Source: JAISFI01 sp031553775 (GTDB lineage: Bacteria > Bacteroidota > Bacteroidia > Bacteroidales > Azobacteroidaceae). Taken from it: a stretch of DNA of 64,000 nt. The notes beneath the pieces are model-generated. The model did no database searches and had not been told where the DNA came from. It saw nothing but the letters and a program-made list of their open reading frames with translations. Made by a program: the position numbers and the translations under genes. Below are positions 29,354 through 38,791 of this stretch, piece by piece (position 1 is the stretch's first letter; each line of letters opens with the position of its first letter). The DNA lies in contig JAVBLA010000009.1 in NCBI GenBank assembly GCA_031553775.1, positions 1-64,000 on the forward strand. The letters are read 5' to 3'.

Positions 29354-29548
29354 AGAAACTGTTTAAAAATTTGCAAGTAGTGTCCGTGGCAACTATATTT
29401 ATATTGTTCTCGATGCTTTTTCAAATCCTTTTTTGCCTGCTTGCTCTTTTGATTTTAGTCAAATAGCCTGCTATTTTCCTGCAATCAAAAAATCAACCAA
29501 ACGAAAAATGGCTAAAAAATGATTCATGAAAATTTTTAAACAGTTTCT
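29354..29548. mobile_element. MITE-like element with 19-bp perfect terminal inverted repeats
   Basis: agaaactgtttaaaaattt at 29354-29372 is exactly reverse-complemented at 29530-29548, enclosing a 195-bp non-coding unit. Size and structure match a miniature inverted-repeat element or transposon remnant. A target-site duplication is not convincing. It lies directly upstream of the regulator promoter. No transposase is encoded inside; the longest frame (29493-29738 minus) has no recognisable features. Confidence 0.5.
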
Positions 29549-29702
29549 TGTAATTTATAAATTTTATCGAAAGTATAGGCCCCAATAGAAGTAATGAACC
29601 TTCCTGCCTGAGATAATTTAGTTTCGGATCCATAGTGCAAAATAAGCGATAAAAAATCCAATAAATGACTCTGAGACTCAATTTTAACCAATTTAATTGC
29701 AA

Positions 29703-29769
29703 GTAATAAAAAATTAATACGAAAGTAATAAAAAACATTCCAATATGTAAGCGCTCGCCATTTACTTTG
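29703..29769 (+). promoter_or_regulatory. Promoter of beta-helix protein gene with triple direct-repeat operator
   Basis: GTAATA (29703-29708), 5 bp, TTAATA (29714-29719), 5 bp, GTAATA (29725-29730). After 31 bp comes TTACTTTG (29762-29769), one mismatch from TAnnTTTG. No TTTG -33 box is present, as expected for an activator-dependent promoter. The leader to the ATG at 29859 is about 80 bp. The rest of 29549-29858 shows no other feature. Confidence 0.72.
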
Positions 29770-29858
29770 TATATTAAAGTGACCTTAAAAATCTCAGAAG
29801 ATGATGTCGCTTTATCGTGAAGTAGTTAACCATTAGTTACAACTTAAATTATTGTTTT

Positions 29859-32141
29859 ATGAAATCAATTTACAAGAAAAAAATTCTATTTATTATTTTG
29901 GCGTTTTGCTTGGCAGGGCCTCAGCTTTGGGCCACTGATTACTATGTGAAAGCGGACGGAAGTGACACCAACGATGGAAAAACATTGGAAACCGCACTGA
30001 AGACAATGAAAAAAGCGGTTGCATTGGCAGCAGACAACGATGTTATTTATATTTCAGGAGAAGCGGCTCCGGAAACTGCTGTTAATATAACCAATAGGGT
30101 ACTTACTTTTGTTGGAATTAATAATGCCGTTCTGAAACCGTCAGGAACTGTACGTATATTTGCTCCCACTAATAGTAAAGTCTCTTTTGAAAATCTTGAA
30201 TTAACAGGGGGAGAATTTACAAGTGATGGAGCATTAGTTAAAGGAACTACTTCAATAATGGAATTTGTCAATTGCTATATTCACGATAATAAGGCTGCAA
30301 AAGGGGTAATTTCATCTGTTTCCGGAGATAATTACATGAGACATTGCCTGATTAAATCGAATACGAGTACCGGTCATACTTCAGGGTTAATTGTTTCAGG
30401 GACAGGCTCTGCTTCTACTTTTGGAAAAACATTCCAGACAGTATTTATTGAAGGCTGCTCTTTTGTGGATAATTCAGGAAAAGATGGCACTGCGATTTAC
30501 TTGACTAGTGAAGCAGATAATACTATTTTTACAGCAATCAATACAACCATAGCTAGAAATACGGCAATAGCCATATGTGCTGGAATATTGGTGTATAATG
30601 AAAAAGCAGGCTGCGAGTATAATTTTATTAATACAACTTTTTCTGAAAATAAAGGAGAGAATGGTAGCAATGGCGCTCTCAATTTTTGGGGTGATCCGGG
30701 TAAAGGACAAACTTTCCAAAGCAAGATCAGAATACATAATTCCATCTTGTATGGAAATTCAAAAGAAGACAAGGCGCCTATCAGTGGTTTCAGGATCAGA
30801 ATTCCCACTACTGGCACCGGAAGCTTAGAAATCAAAAATTCTATTGTGTACATTATCCAGGATACGGAAAATCAGACAGGTCATGTTAGCTATGATATCC
30901 TTGGTGCTGCAACAATCGAAAATTCTTCTGTGGGAGTCAATGCTGTTGATCCCGGCTTGGCCACTTACGATGAATATAACCATGTTTATCCGATGTTATT
31001 CCCAAATATTGATGGCGATGCATCCTTGTTGGCTGCGTATGGTTATCACACCGATCAATTGAAACAATATCGTTCGTTTGCAGGTGATATATGCTGTATC
31101 GGCGCTACTGAATGGTATTTAGACGATCCTATTGTACCGACAACAACGATTACTGCCGCCGAGATGGCTGGTTATTATACCGGTTCATTGAAAAATCTCA
31201 ATACGCTTACGGTTACAAATGATTTTAGCGCCGATAATCTGGCCAGTCTGAAAAAAGCCCTGGAATATAATAAAAACATCACCAGCCTTGTTTTCACAGG
31301 AGCATTTCCGACCACTACTACCGATTATTTTACCGGTATCAATCCTAACTGTTTGAAATTTGTTCCTGCGGGGACTACAACTCAGGAAGGTTGGAGTAAC
31401 TTTGTGGCTGGAACTTCCGCCCTGACTCCGATTGCTTTAAGCGATGGATTTCCTTTCAGTTGCCCGAATGCCATTACAGCTACTGCAGGCGTAAGTTACA
31501 CCCGTAATTTCGCTTCGGATTGGGAAACGATTGCACTTCCTTTCAAAGTTACCGGAATGGATAATCTGTCAGAATATACTGTCAAAAAATATGATGGATT
31601 AAATGGTGACGGAGAACTTGTATTCACAAAATTAGGCGCTTTATCTGAAAATGTAGCCAATACTCCATATATCATAAATGGAACAGGAACCATCGTATTC
31701 AACGGAGCATCCGGAACTACAATCCAGACTACAGCGGCATCCGGCGGACAATCAGGAAGCGATCCCGGGGCACTCAATATAACTTATAATGAAATTACGG
31801 CAAACACCGGAATGTATGTGCTTGCAGCAGATGGTAAAGCTTTTGTGAAAGCAACAACGCCTATTGCTCCATTCAGGGCCTATTTCAAACCGGCTTCTAC
31901 TACTCAGGATGAATATGCATTGGAATCTGATCTGTCGAGTTTCCGTCAGATAATTTCATCGATAGGAATCTATAATACCAACGGAGGAGTAATCATAAAC
32001 AGCGATCAGTTGCAAACAATCTCTGTTTATGGAATTGATGGACGCAAAGTTCGTACAGTAGAAGTTGCTCCCGGAACTACAACCGTAAAACTGGACAAAG
32101 GTATCTATATCATAAACAACAAGAAATTTGTTGTAAGGTGA
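29859..32141 (+). CDS. T9SS-tagged right-handed beta-helix surface protein
   Basis: A 760-residue exported protein. A signal peptide (about 1-25) is followed by DYYVKADGSDTNDGKTLETALKT-like opening of the DUF1565/choice-of-anchor type, here broken as DYYVKADGSD and NDGKTLETALKT. A parallel beta-helix of pectin-lyase type follows (about 50-420) with repeated NCYIHDN, NTTIARN, NTTFSEN and NSILYGN turns. An unassigned middle domain and a C-terminal sorting tail (QTISVYGIDGRKVRTVEV, KGIYIINNKKFVVR) complete it. No clear catalytic set for a lyase is seen, so binding/adhesin or polysaccharide lyase are both open. It is a monocistronic unit with a triple direct-repeat operator shared with SusC. Confidence 0.8.
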   Translation: MKSIYKKKILFIILAFCLAGPQLWATDYYVKADGSDTNDGKTLETALKTMKKAVALAADNDVIYISGEAAPETAVNITNRVLTFVGINNAVLKPSGTVRIFAPTNSKVSFENLELTGGEFTSDGALVKGTTSIMEFVNCYIHDNKAAKGVISSVSGDNYMRHCLIKSNTSTGHTSGLIVSGTGSASTFGKTFQTVFIEGCSFVDNSGKDGTAIYLTSEADNTIFTAINTTIARNTAIAICAGILVYNEKAGCEYNFINTTFSENKGENGSNGALNFWGDPGKGQTFQSKIRIHNSILYGNSKEDKAPISGFRIRIPTTGTGSLEIKNSIVYIIQDTENQTGHVSYDILGAATIENSSVGVNAVDPGLATYDEYNHVYPMLFPNIDGDASLLAAYGYHTDQLKQYRSFAGDICCIGATEWYLDDPIVPTTTITAAEMAGYYTGSLKNLNTLTVTNDFSADNLASLKKALEYNKNITSLVFTGAFPTTTTDYFTGINPNCLKFVPAGTTTQEGWSNFVAGTSALTPIALSDGFPFSCPNAITATAGVSYTRNFASDWETIALPFKVTGMDNLSEYTVKKYDGLNGDGELVFTKLGALSENVANTPYIINGTGTIVFNGASGTTIQTTAASGGQSGSDPGALNITYNEITANTGMYVLAADGKAFVKATTPIAPFRAYFKPASTTQDEYALESDLSSFRQIISSIGIYNTNGGVIINSDQLQTISVYGIDGRKVRTVEVAPGTTTVKLDKGIYIINNKKFVVR

Positions 32142-32181
32142 TTGGATCAATAAGGTCCGGAATTTACTTACAATAGAACAA

Positions 32182-32244
32182 AGCCACGAACTACAAACGA
32201 GCACTAGAATAAAAGTGGAATTCGTGTAGTTCGTGGCTGATTTT
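32182..32244 (+). terminator. Hairpin terminator with GCCACGAACTACA stem
   Basis: agccacgaactaca (32182-32195) pairs perfectly with tgtagttcgtggct (32225-32238). An inner CACT/AGTG pairing is possible, and a six-T run follows. It lies 41 bp after the beta-helix gene stop. The right arm aattcgtgtagttcgtggc looks like a unit that could occur elsewhere in the genome. Confidence 0.7.
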
Positions 32245-32466
32245 TTAAAATACAAATCACAGCATTTTCTTTATTTTTCGTTTTACTATAGTGGTGATTT
32301 TCAGGCATTCTTTTATGAAACCCAATTCAGCATTAAAAAATTTTCCTTCTATTTCGTAATCCATACCATCAATTTTATAAATCTTTCCGTAAAGAAAATA
32401 TTGAATGATTGGATTTTTCTAAATTCTGTTAAAGAAGTGGGCTTGGAATTAGAAGTCTGCAAATAA
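32245..32466. other. Gap without a convincing gene
   Basis: AT-rich stretch between two hairpins. A 77-codon frame on the plus strand starts inside the upstream hairpin with GTG and has low-quality composition. On the minus strand a short frame (about 32257-32410) reads MDYEIEGKFFNAELGFIKE in its middle and could be a decayed gene end. Neither is called. Confidence 0.4.
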
Positions 32467-32505
32467 AAAATCCCAACCGATTCATTACGAACTGGTTGGG
32501 ATTTT
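32467..32505. terminator. Bidirectional terminator hairpin downstream of uxuA-like gene
   Basis: aaaatcccaacc (32467-32478) pairs with ggttgggatttt (32494-32505) around a 15-base loop, with A-tract and T-tract on the two sides. It lies 28 bp beyond the stop of the minus-strand mannonate dehydratase gene and closes the second operon. Confidence 0.8.
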
Positions 32506-32532
32506 CTATTTGCCGGATATTCCTTCTTACAA

Positions 32533-33582
32533 TCAGATCAAGGCTTTCAGGTAACCCATGGCAAAGGCCATGCCGGCATGCCAGGGTGCATCACAAGTCA
32601 TCAGCGGAGTATGATCGGGAATAATTACTCCCTCATAACCGGTTGCTTTAAGAATATTGATAATTCTTTTGATGTCTAAATCGCCTTCATCTATAAAAGT
32701 TTCGTAATAATGAGGGGCTTTGCCTTTCACATTTCTCAGGTGTATGTATGCCAGCCTTCCCTCCGATGCATGTCTTCGGGTATATTCGTATGCATCGCCT
32801 TCAGTCATTTCCGAGATTGTTCCCAGGCAGTATTCAAAACAATTACTGGGACTTGAGTCGATATTGACCAACCAATCGTACATATACGGTTGATGGACTA
32901 AGCGGGGAGTCGATCTTAATACAGGAACAGGAGGATCATCCGGATGCGCCGCTAATTTTACGCCTGCTTTTTCAGCGACAGGAAGAAGTTCTTTTAAAAA
33001 CCACTCCACTCTTTTCCAGAATTCTTCATGGGAGCATGGATCCAGTGTTCCTTCTTCCGGATTATCATCATATTTCATATTCCACACGGTGCCCTTCGGA
33101 ATGGGTTCCTGCGTTACGCTGTCCATACCCACGGAGATAGCATTCCCACGGGCAAACGGACCTTCTGTCCTTCCGGTTACACCAGCCAGAGAGAAATTGT
33201 ATCCCATGACTGGAATTCCTGCTTCTCCCATATTTTTGATGATTTGTTTCAGGAAGTCCATCTGCTGGTCTTTCAAAGGTCCATCTAACAAGATGTCATG
33301 CCAATCAGCCGGATTGAAATTTTCTATGCCGTATAATATTAAATCATGTTCGGCCAGTTCGTTCTTTATCCTGACTAAAGATTCCACACTCCAGATCTCT
33401 TTATCCGGGGATGAGTTTCCCCAGCCTTTTTCACTGCCTACCGGTTGATTCGTCGTCTCTTTTTCATCCCCGAAATAATCCACCAGATGCACAATGATAT
33501 GGGTAGCTCCACATTGTTTGGCAAATGAGTAATATTCAGGAGTTAGCATGTGCCTGTACAGGCCAAATCCAAGATGTATCAT
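32533..33582 (-). CDS. uxuA: Mannonate dehydratase (UxuA family)
   Basis: A 349-residue TIM-barrel protein of the xylose-isomerase-like UxuA family. LAAHPDDPPVP and AYIHLRNVKG carry the metal-ligand His/Asp motifs of UxuA, and PDHTPLM contributes near the C-terminus. UxuA dehydrates D-mannonate to 2-keto-3-deoxygluconate in hexuronate catabolism. The protein is somewhat shorter than the enteric enzyme (about 390 residues), and the usual FHE after HLRNVK is replaced by HYYETF, so a related sugar acid is possible. It is the last gene of the operon, 23 bp after an SDR likely to supply the preceding oxidoreduction step. Confidence 0.82.
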   Translation of the reverse strand: MIHLGFGLYRHMLTPEYYSFAKQCGATHIIVHLVDYFGDEKETTNQPVGSEKGWGNSSPDKEIWSVESLVRIKNELAEHDLILYGIENFNPADWHDILLDGPLKDQQMDFLKQIIKNMGEAGIPVMGYNFSLAGVTGRTEGPFARGNAISVGMDSVTQEPIPKGTVWNMKYDDNPEEGTLDPCSHEEFWKRVEWFLKELLPVAEKAGVKLAAHPDDPPVPVLRSTPRLVHQPYMYDWLVNIDSSPSNCFEYCLGTISEMTEGDAYEYTRRHASEGRLAYIHLRNVKGKAPHYYETFIDEGDLDIKRIINILKATGYEGVIIPDHTPLMTCDAPWHAGMAFAMGYLKALI

Positions 33583-33605
33583 TTTTATATTTGTTTTAGC
33601 ATTGT

Positions 33606-34364
33606 TTATAAGCTGCGCGACATTCCTCCGTCGACCGGCAAAATGACTCCTGTAACATAGCTGGCAGCATCAGAGCAAAGATATAGCGCCGCTTTTCCTA
33701 TATCATCCGGAGTCCCCCACCGGTTAAGGAGGATTCGGTTCATCACTTTACTCTTCCTTTCCGGATTTTTCTCCATGATGTTCAGCATCATTTCCGATTC
33801 AATGAAGCCCGGAGCAATGGCATTGACTCTGATTCCATATTGTGACAAGTCGGCGCACAGCGTGAGTACCATCCCCTCTAATCCGGCTTTGGAAGAGGCA
33901 TATGCAACAACCCCGTCGAGTGCGACCATTGCCGACATCGACGAGATCATCAATATACAACCTCCCGTTTTATTGGCAACCGCATGGCGGGCAAATTCCC
34001 GGGAAAAAGCAAATACTGCATTCAGGTTTAATTGTATCACCTCATTGTATGCCTGGTCGGATACATCGAGCGTATTTACTTTTAAATGTCGCCCGGCATT
34101 GTTTACCAGAATATCTATACAGCCTATATCTTCTTTAATTCTGTCAAATAACCGACCGATCGAATTGAAATCGGTCGCATCATGTACGTAATAGAAAGCA
34201 TTTTCTCCTAATGTTTCGGTAGCTTCTTTCAGGATTTCTGCCCGCCGGCCGGTGATGATAACATTCGCTCCCGCGGCAATAAATTGTTTGGCGATACCGA
34301 ATCCTATTCCGGTTCCACCCCCGGTAATCAATGCAGTTTTACCTGCCAATGTTGTTATTTCCAT
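33606..34364 (-). CDS. SDR-family oxidoreductase, probable sugar-acid dehydrogenase
   Basis: A 252-residue classical short-chain dehydrogenase: GGGTGIGFGIAKQF (cofactor loop), VNNAGRH, catalytic Ser in MISSMSAM, YASSKAG (Tyr and Lys), and the C-terminal YVTGVILPVDGG. Closest in style to KduD, gluconate 5-dehydrogenase and SDR-type mannonate oxidoreductases. Beside a mannonate dehydratase gene, interconversion of fructuronate and mannonate is the natural guess; substrate is not provable from sequence. It starts 4 bp after the GH2 gene. Confidence 0.85.
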   Translation of the reverse strand: MEITTLAGKTALITGGGTGIGFGIAKQFIAAGANVIITGRRAEILKEATETLGENAFYYVHDATDFNSIGRLFDRIKEDIGCIDILVNNAGRHLKVNTLDVSDQAYNEVIQLNLNAVFAFSREFARHAVANKTGGCILMISSMSAMVALDGVVAYASSKAGLEGMVLTLCADLSQYGIRVNAIAPGFIESEMMLNIMEKNPERKSKVMNRILLNRWGTPDDIGKAALYLCSDAASYVTGVILPVDGGMSRSL

Positions 34365-34368
34365 GGAT

Positions 34369-37300
34369 TCATTTATTTAAGAGATAATTAATCGTATTGG
34401 CTAATAATTTTGCGGCAACGGGGTCTGTATCGCATTTTTCAAAAGACATGGTCGACAGGATCGCTTTTCCGTTGTCATTGATTTCCAACATCGTATATCC
34501 TTTGATGCTATTCATGTATTGCTCCCGGACATTGATATCTCCCGAGATGTATCCGTGTATAACGATATGACTGGCCAATTCGCTTACATTTTCACTCCGG
34601 TTGATTTTGAATGCAGTATTGCATACTTTCGGAACCTCACGTTTGTTATTATTGAAATACCTTAATTCGAGCGTTCCGATATGGTCGAAAACGGGTGATT
34701 CCGGTGTTTCCATGCTGACTATATCGCCTTCGGTCGGGACAATATGACCCGTGATGTATTCCGGATACAACTTCTTCGAGGTTTTCGGCGAATTGGAAAC
34801 CAGCACATTTTTCCCTTTGTTGATCGCTTCCCTTATTTTTTTGATGTCATCATCGCTGCATTTATCATCTATTCCTGAGAAAATAATCAGATCGGCTTTT
34901 TCTTTTAGAGCTTCCGCGACACTATTCTTCTTGGTGTATTTGAAAGCTGCATAGTCCATTTTAGCGGAAAGGTTATCCGGATCAAATATCACCACAGTTT
35001 TGTTATTAGCGGGTTTGATCCAGTCTTTTTGTGCAATAAGCAAATCATATTCATTTGCAGAAACTTGAACGCCATTTTCGGTCAATTTTAATTTTAATTT
35101 TGCATTGATCCTTTCCTGCGGTAATTGCTTCGGGAGCATTATTTGAGGTGCTATTTTGGTTCTGGCGTAATATTTTACTCCGGGGACAGTTTCTTGTCCC
35201 GATGCCAATACTTTCCCGTTTTCCGCAACCAATTCCCATTGTAACTGGGTCGGTCCGATTTCTTTTCTTTCCTGGCTATCGTTGACTACATATACATTCA
35301 CAGGAAGCGCTTCTCCTGCGTATAAATTCCTGCCCCAGATCTCGGCGCTCACGAGTATGGGCTGCATGGCACGTTGCATGGCATAATAAGTGGGATACGG
35401 TTCAATCCTTTTGGGGTCATACACATTGCGGAACCAGGTAATCAATGCGAAATGGATGATTCCGGCGGTTTTATCATTGGAACGTCTCAATGCTTCCGCC
35501 AATTCTCCGGTGATGAAAGACTGCACTTTCAGGAATGCATTCGGATCAGCATAATCATAGGCCTCATAACCCACTAAAGTTTGGGGATTCTGGTGCATTA
35601 AAGTGTAAAACTTGACGGCATGTCCTGTTTCATTATTCGGATAACCCGTCGACATTTCCTGACTGATCAAGGGTCTTCCCTGATTCTTGAATCTTTGCTG
35701 GAATTCCCCGTTAAACTGTTCGAATACGGAGTGGTTATACCAGTTAATATATGAATGGATATCGTCGATGTCTCCATCATCGATGCCTTTATAAAAATCT
35801 TCTCCGAGTTTGGCTACATCGCGGCGATAGTTAGAATCGAAACAAATGGGACGTGTCGGGTCTATTACACGCAGGCGTTTCACTACATCGGAAATAATTT
35901 CCATTTTCTTTCTTTTCTTGACAGGATCCGGTTCATTATCGTAGAACTTCATTTCATTGTTGATCGTCCAAATAATGATGGAAGGATGGTTCCTGTATTT
36001 TTTAATCAGACTCAGGTATTCATCCGCCCACATGCTGATCAAAATAGAATCCGGCATCGAATTATTGATCATCAGCCAGGGCCAGGTGCCTTCGTGGCTG
36101 ATACCGATCCCTTTGGCATCGGCAGCCGAAGTCCACAATTCATTGAACGGCGAACAAACCGCCCGGGTCGTTTCAAGATTGGCGTCTCTCATCAACTGAT
36201 AGAAAGTATTGGCCATCTCTTCATTGTCACGGGCCAACGTGAACGGGATATGATTTCCACCCCTGAGCCAGTAGGGATGTCCGTTCAGATAAAAGTAGTC
36301 GCCTTTCGTTTCAAAAGTCCTGAATCCGGAACGGATCACGAGCTGGTCGGTTACCTTATCGTTATTATTTACCTGGAAAGAGAAATCATACAGATTAGGA
36401 TCTTTGAAAGACCACAACTGAGGCTTTAAACCGGAAATCTTATACGATAAGACACGTTCTTCTTCCGGTTTGAGTTCTACTTTTTTCAAGGAGTTTTCCG
36501 AGTGAAACAGTTTCCCGGTGTTTGCTTCCGAGATCCGGGTATTTAAATCGAAAGTCGTTTTTTTATTGCTATAATTTTTAACAGTAACCTCGAATGTGGC
36601 GCCATCTAATGCCGGTTTGATAAAAACGTCCTCCACTTTTACTAAGTCGGAGACGACCAGATGGACCGGCTGCCAGATACCCGCAGGATCTCCGTAAAAA
36701 GAATGAGCGATATTTTTCAGGACTTGACCGGTGACTTTGGAAGCGGCAGCCAATTCTTTCTTTTTGGCCGGATCTTCATCTAAACGGGCAATAGTGTAGT
36801 AGTCCGGTTCGTCTTTGCTGGTGTTTGCCTGATCTTTTGTAACATAAACGGCTACTAAGTTTTTGCCGGGTTTAAATAAGCCCGTACCATCCGCTTCGAA
36901 CTCGCCGAACATACCGATATGACTGGCTGCGATTTTTCCGTTGATATATACTTTTGCGACCTTTGCCACAGCATCGAAACTCAGTTTCAATATTTTACCA
37001 TCTATATTGCCCGGTAATTCGATCCACTGCCTATACCAGGCTGCTTTTGTTTTGACATAGTCGAAAGTCAGACTCTCACATCTGTCGGTTTCTTTTTCGA
37101 AATAGGCATCGGAAACACCTTTGGAGAATCTTTTTTTACCGATCCCGAATCTTTCTCCATGCAGCCAGTTCCTGGTGGGGGTCCAGAATTCAGGAACTTT
37201 CATGATATGCCAGTTCTGGTCATCAGTGGAAAGAGAAACCGCTTTTTCGGTTTCTTCCAATTCGTAGGTCGGCATGAACAACCAGTTGCCGTCTAACGAA

Positions 37301-38028
37301 ATATTCGTGCGATTAGCATCCAGCTTGCTGATTACTACTGGCTGGTATGCTTTCCTTTCTTCTACCCTTTTCTTTTCCTTTTCTTTTTTGGATATAGCTG
37401 TTCTATAGATCTTTACAGGGACATCTTTCAGGGCATTTTCCGCAAGCGGTTCGATGGTCAGATCGTCGAATTCTGTTTCAAGCCATCCGCCACCCAGAAT
37501 TACCGGTCCCGAAGGAGCCATGCTGGTATTCTCGTCCGTCACATCGATTCTCGGTAAAGTTTCGTTGTTCAGGAAGACCCGGATGCGGTTTTGGCAAACC
37601 TCAATCTTAAATTCATACCATTTACCGGTTTCGGGATGGAAATCCAATGGGGTAAGCGCCAGCATTTCGTCTCTTCCCATATAACCCATCCGGCTTAAAT
37701 AGAAATTATTCTGGAGGCCACCCCTGAATCCGAGGACATACCGGTCAAATTTATTGAAAGCCCTGAATCCCGACCATATCTGTACCTGTTCTTCCGATTT
37801 CGGGGTACGCGCTTTGAACCGGATGGTGTAATCGGCCCATTCCTTGTTCCCGAAAGATGCATAAGAACCTTTAGAACTTAATGTTCCGTTCTTGATTAAA
37901 GTAGTCCCCCGCCCTACCGTTGTAAGAGGGGTTTTATTATTTTCAAAATTTTCTTTTAATTCCTTCTGGGAGTATAAAGAACCTGAAATGCAGCATATTG
38001 CTACTAATAAAATTAAATATTTTTTCAT
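34369..38028 (-). CDS. GH2 family beta-glycosidase, paralogue of the 10124-13801 enzyme
   Basis: A 1219-residue secreted protein with the same domain order as its paralogue: signal peptide (about 1-20), LamG/DUF1080-like sandwich, GH2 jelly roll, TIM barrel and flavodoxin/amidotransferase-like C-terminus (ADLIIFSGIDDK). The acid/base Glu is at about 692 in WTINNEM and the nucleophile Glu at about 791 in ISQEMSTG. The two are alike along their whole length, so they arose by duplication and were then assigned to different operons. Sitting with uronate-catabolic genes, a beta-glucuronidase-type activity is attractive but unproven. Confidence 0.87.
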   Translation of the reverse strand: MKKYLILLVAICCISGSLYSQKELKENFENNKTPLTTVGRGTTLIKNGTLSSKGSYASFGNKEWADYTIRFKARTPKSEEQVQIWSGFRAFNKFDRYVLGFRGGLQNNFYLSRMGYMGRDEMLALTPLDFHPETGKWYEFKIEVCQNRIRVFLNNETLPRIDVTDENTSMAPSGPVILGGGWLETEFDDLTIEPLAENALKDVPVKIYRTAISKKEKEKKRVEERKAYQPVVISKLDANRTNISLDGNWLFMPTYELEETEKAVSLSTDDQNWHIMKVPEFWTPTRNWLHGERFGIGKKRFSKGVSDAYFEKETDRCESLTFDYVKTKAAWYRQWIELPGNIDGKILKLSFDAVAKVAKVYINGKIAASHIGMFGEFEADGTGLFKPGKNLVAVYVTKDQANTSKDEPDYYTIARLDEDPAKKKELAAASKVTGQVLKNIAHSFYGDPAGIWQPVHLVVSDLVKVEDVFIKPALDGATFEVTVKNYSNKKTTFDLNTRISEANTGKLFHSENSLKKVELKPEEERVLSYKISGLKPQLWSFKDPNLYDFSFQVNNNDKVTDQLVIRSGFRTFETKGDYFYLNGHPYWLRGGNHIPFTLARDNEEMANTFYQLMRDANLETTRAVCSPFNELWTSAADAKGIGISHEGTWPWLMINNSMPDSILISMWADEYLSLIKKYRNHPSIIIWTINNEMKFYDNEPDPVKKRKKMEIISDVVKRLRVIDPTRPICFDSNYRRDVAKLGEDFYKGIDDGDIDDIHSYINWYNHSVFEQFNGEFQQRFKNQGRPLISQEMSTGYPNNETGHAVKFYTLMHQNPQTLVGYEAYDYADPNAFLKVQSFITGELAEALRRSNDKTAGIIHFALITWFRNVYDPKRIEPYPTYYAMQRAMQPILVSAEIWGRNLYAGEALPVNVYVVNDSQERKEIGPTQLQWELVAENGKVLASGQETVPGVKYYARTKIAPQIMLPKQLPQERINAKLKLKLTENGVQVSANEYDLLIAQKDWIKPANNKTVVIFDPDNLSAKMDYAAFKYTKKNSVAEALKEKADLIIFSGIDDKCSDDDIKKIREAINKGKNVLVSNSPKTSKKLYPEYITGHIVPTEGDIVSMETPESPVFDHIGTLELRYFNNNKREVPKVCNTAFKINRSENVSELASHIVIHGYISGDINVREQYMNSIKGYTMLEINDNGKAILSTMSFEKCDTDPVAAKLLANTINYLLNK

Positions 38029-38086
38029 GGGTATGGAATAAATTGAAAATGTAAAGTTGATAAATAAAATTTGAATATATAATCAA

Positions 38087-38779
38087 TTACATGATTTTAT
38101 ATTTTCTGAAAGCGTCTACTGTCGTCATTCCTTCCGACAATGCTTTTCTTACGATGTTTTCTTTGCGGGCTTTTTCTATGGCCTTGGAGAAACTCTCTTC
38201 CATGGCATTCTGGGGAATAACCAGCACACCATCGCGATCTCCGAAAATAATATCACCCGGATAGATCCTGATTCCATTGAATTCGATGGGGCAGTGGTAA
38301 TCGATTACCTTTCCCCGTTGTCCCTGGTCCTGGGCGTAGGTCCCCATGGAAAATGTAGGGAACGACAAACCCAGTATTTCGTTCGTGTCACGCGAAAAGC
38401 CATTCACTACCGCTCCGGCAGCTTGCAGGAACCGGGCCCGTTCGCTCATTAAGCCACCCCACAATGCATATTCGTGGGAAGCTCCGGAACAAATATAAAC
38501 CTCATCTTTTTTCAGGCTGTCTAAGGCTTCAAACATCATTCCGAAAGGTTTTGTCATTAATTTATTTTTGCTATTGGGTGTGATCTCGTTATAAACATCC
38601 GCTTCAAGTACAGGCATAGCCTTTCCGATCACCACCATTTCCGAAGACAAGGGTTTTAATCCGGGATGTAAAAATTGATGCAACAATCCCATTTTGTCGA
38701 GAATATCACCGACTAATGCAGGGAAAAGTTCTTTTTTAGAGATTTCAAATAGTTCTTCTTCCGATTTCCACAATTTCAT
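38087..38779 (-). CDS. RraA-like aldolase/decarboxylase family protein
   Basis: A 230-residue protein of the RraA/HMG-aldolase fold. GDRDGVLVIPQ is the family signature, and the SRDTNEI segment matches the Arg-Asp metal/substrate site. Members act as class II pyruvate aldolases or oxaloacetate decarboxylases; the RNase E inhibitor function of RraA is not expected in a Bacteroidales sugar operon. It lies 12 bp after the transporter gene and upstream of GH2. It may cleave a keto acid derived from the sugar acid made by the SDR and UxuA-like enzymes. Confidence 0.8.
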   Translation of the reverse strand: MKLWKSEEELFEISKKELFPALVGDILDKMGLLHQFLHPGLKPLSSEMVVIGKAMPVLEADVYNEITPNSKNKLMTKPFGMMFEALDSLKKDEVYICSGASHEYALWGGLMSERARFLQAAGAVVNGFSRDTNEILGLSFPTFSMGTYAQDQGQRGKVIDYHCPIEFNGIRIYPGDIIFGDRDGVLVIPQNAMEESFSKAIEKARKENIVRKALSEGMTTVDAFRKYKIM

Positions 38780-38791
38780 ATCAATATTGTT

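Noticed and set aside
29493..29738. Minus-strand frame across the MITE end and the operator
   Set aside because: Crosses an inverted-repeat end and a regulatory array; composition is that of AT-rich non-coding DNA.
32233..32466. 77-codon plus-strand frame in the gap before the uxuA-like gene
   Set aside because: Starts with GTG inside a terminator stem, Phe/Ile-rich, no motif. A short minus-strand frame at about 32257-32410 looks slightly more protein-like but is too short to call.
35755..36429. 224-codon plus-strand frame opposite the second GH2 gene
   Set aside because: Antisense shadow of conserved GH2 barrel codons; a similar but shorter frame occurs opposite the first GH2 gene.
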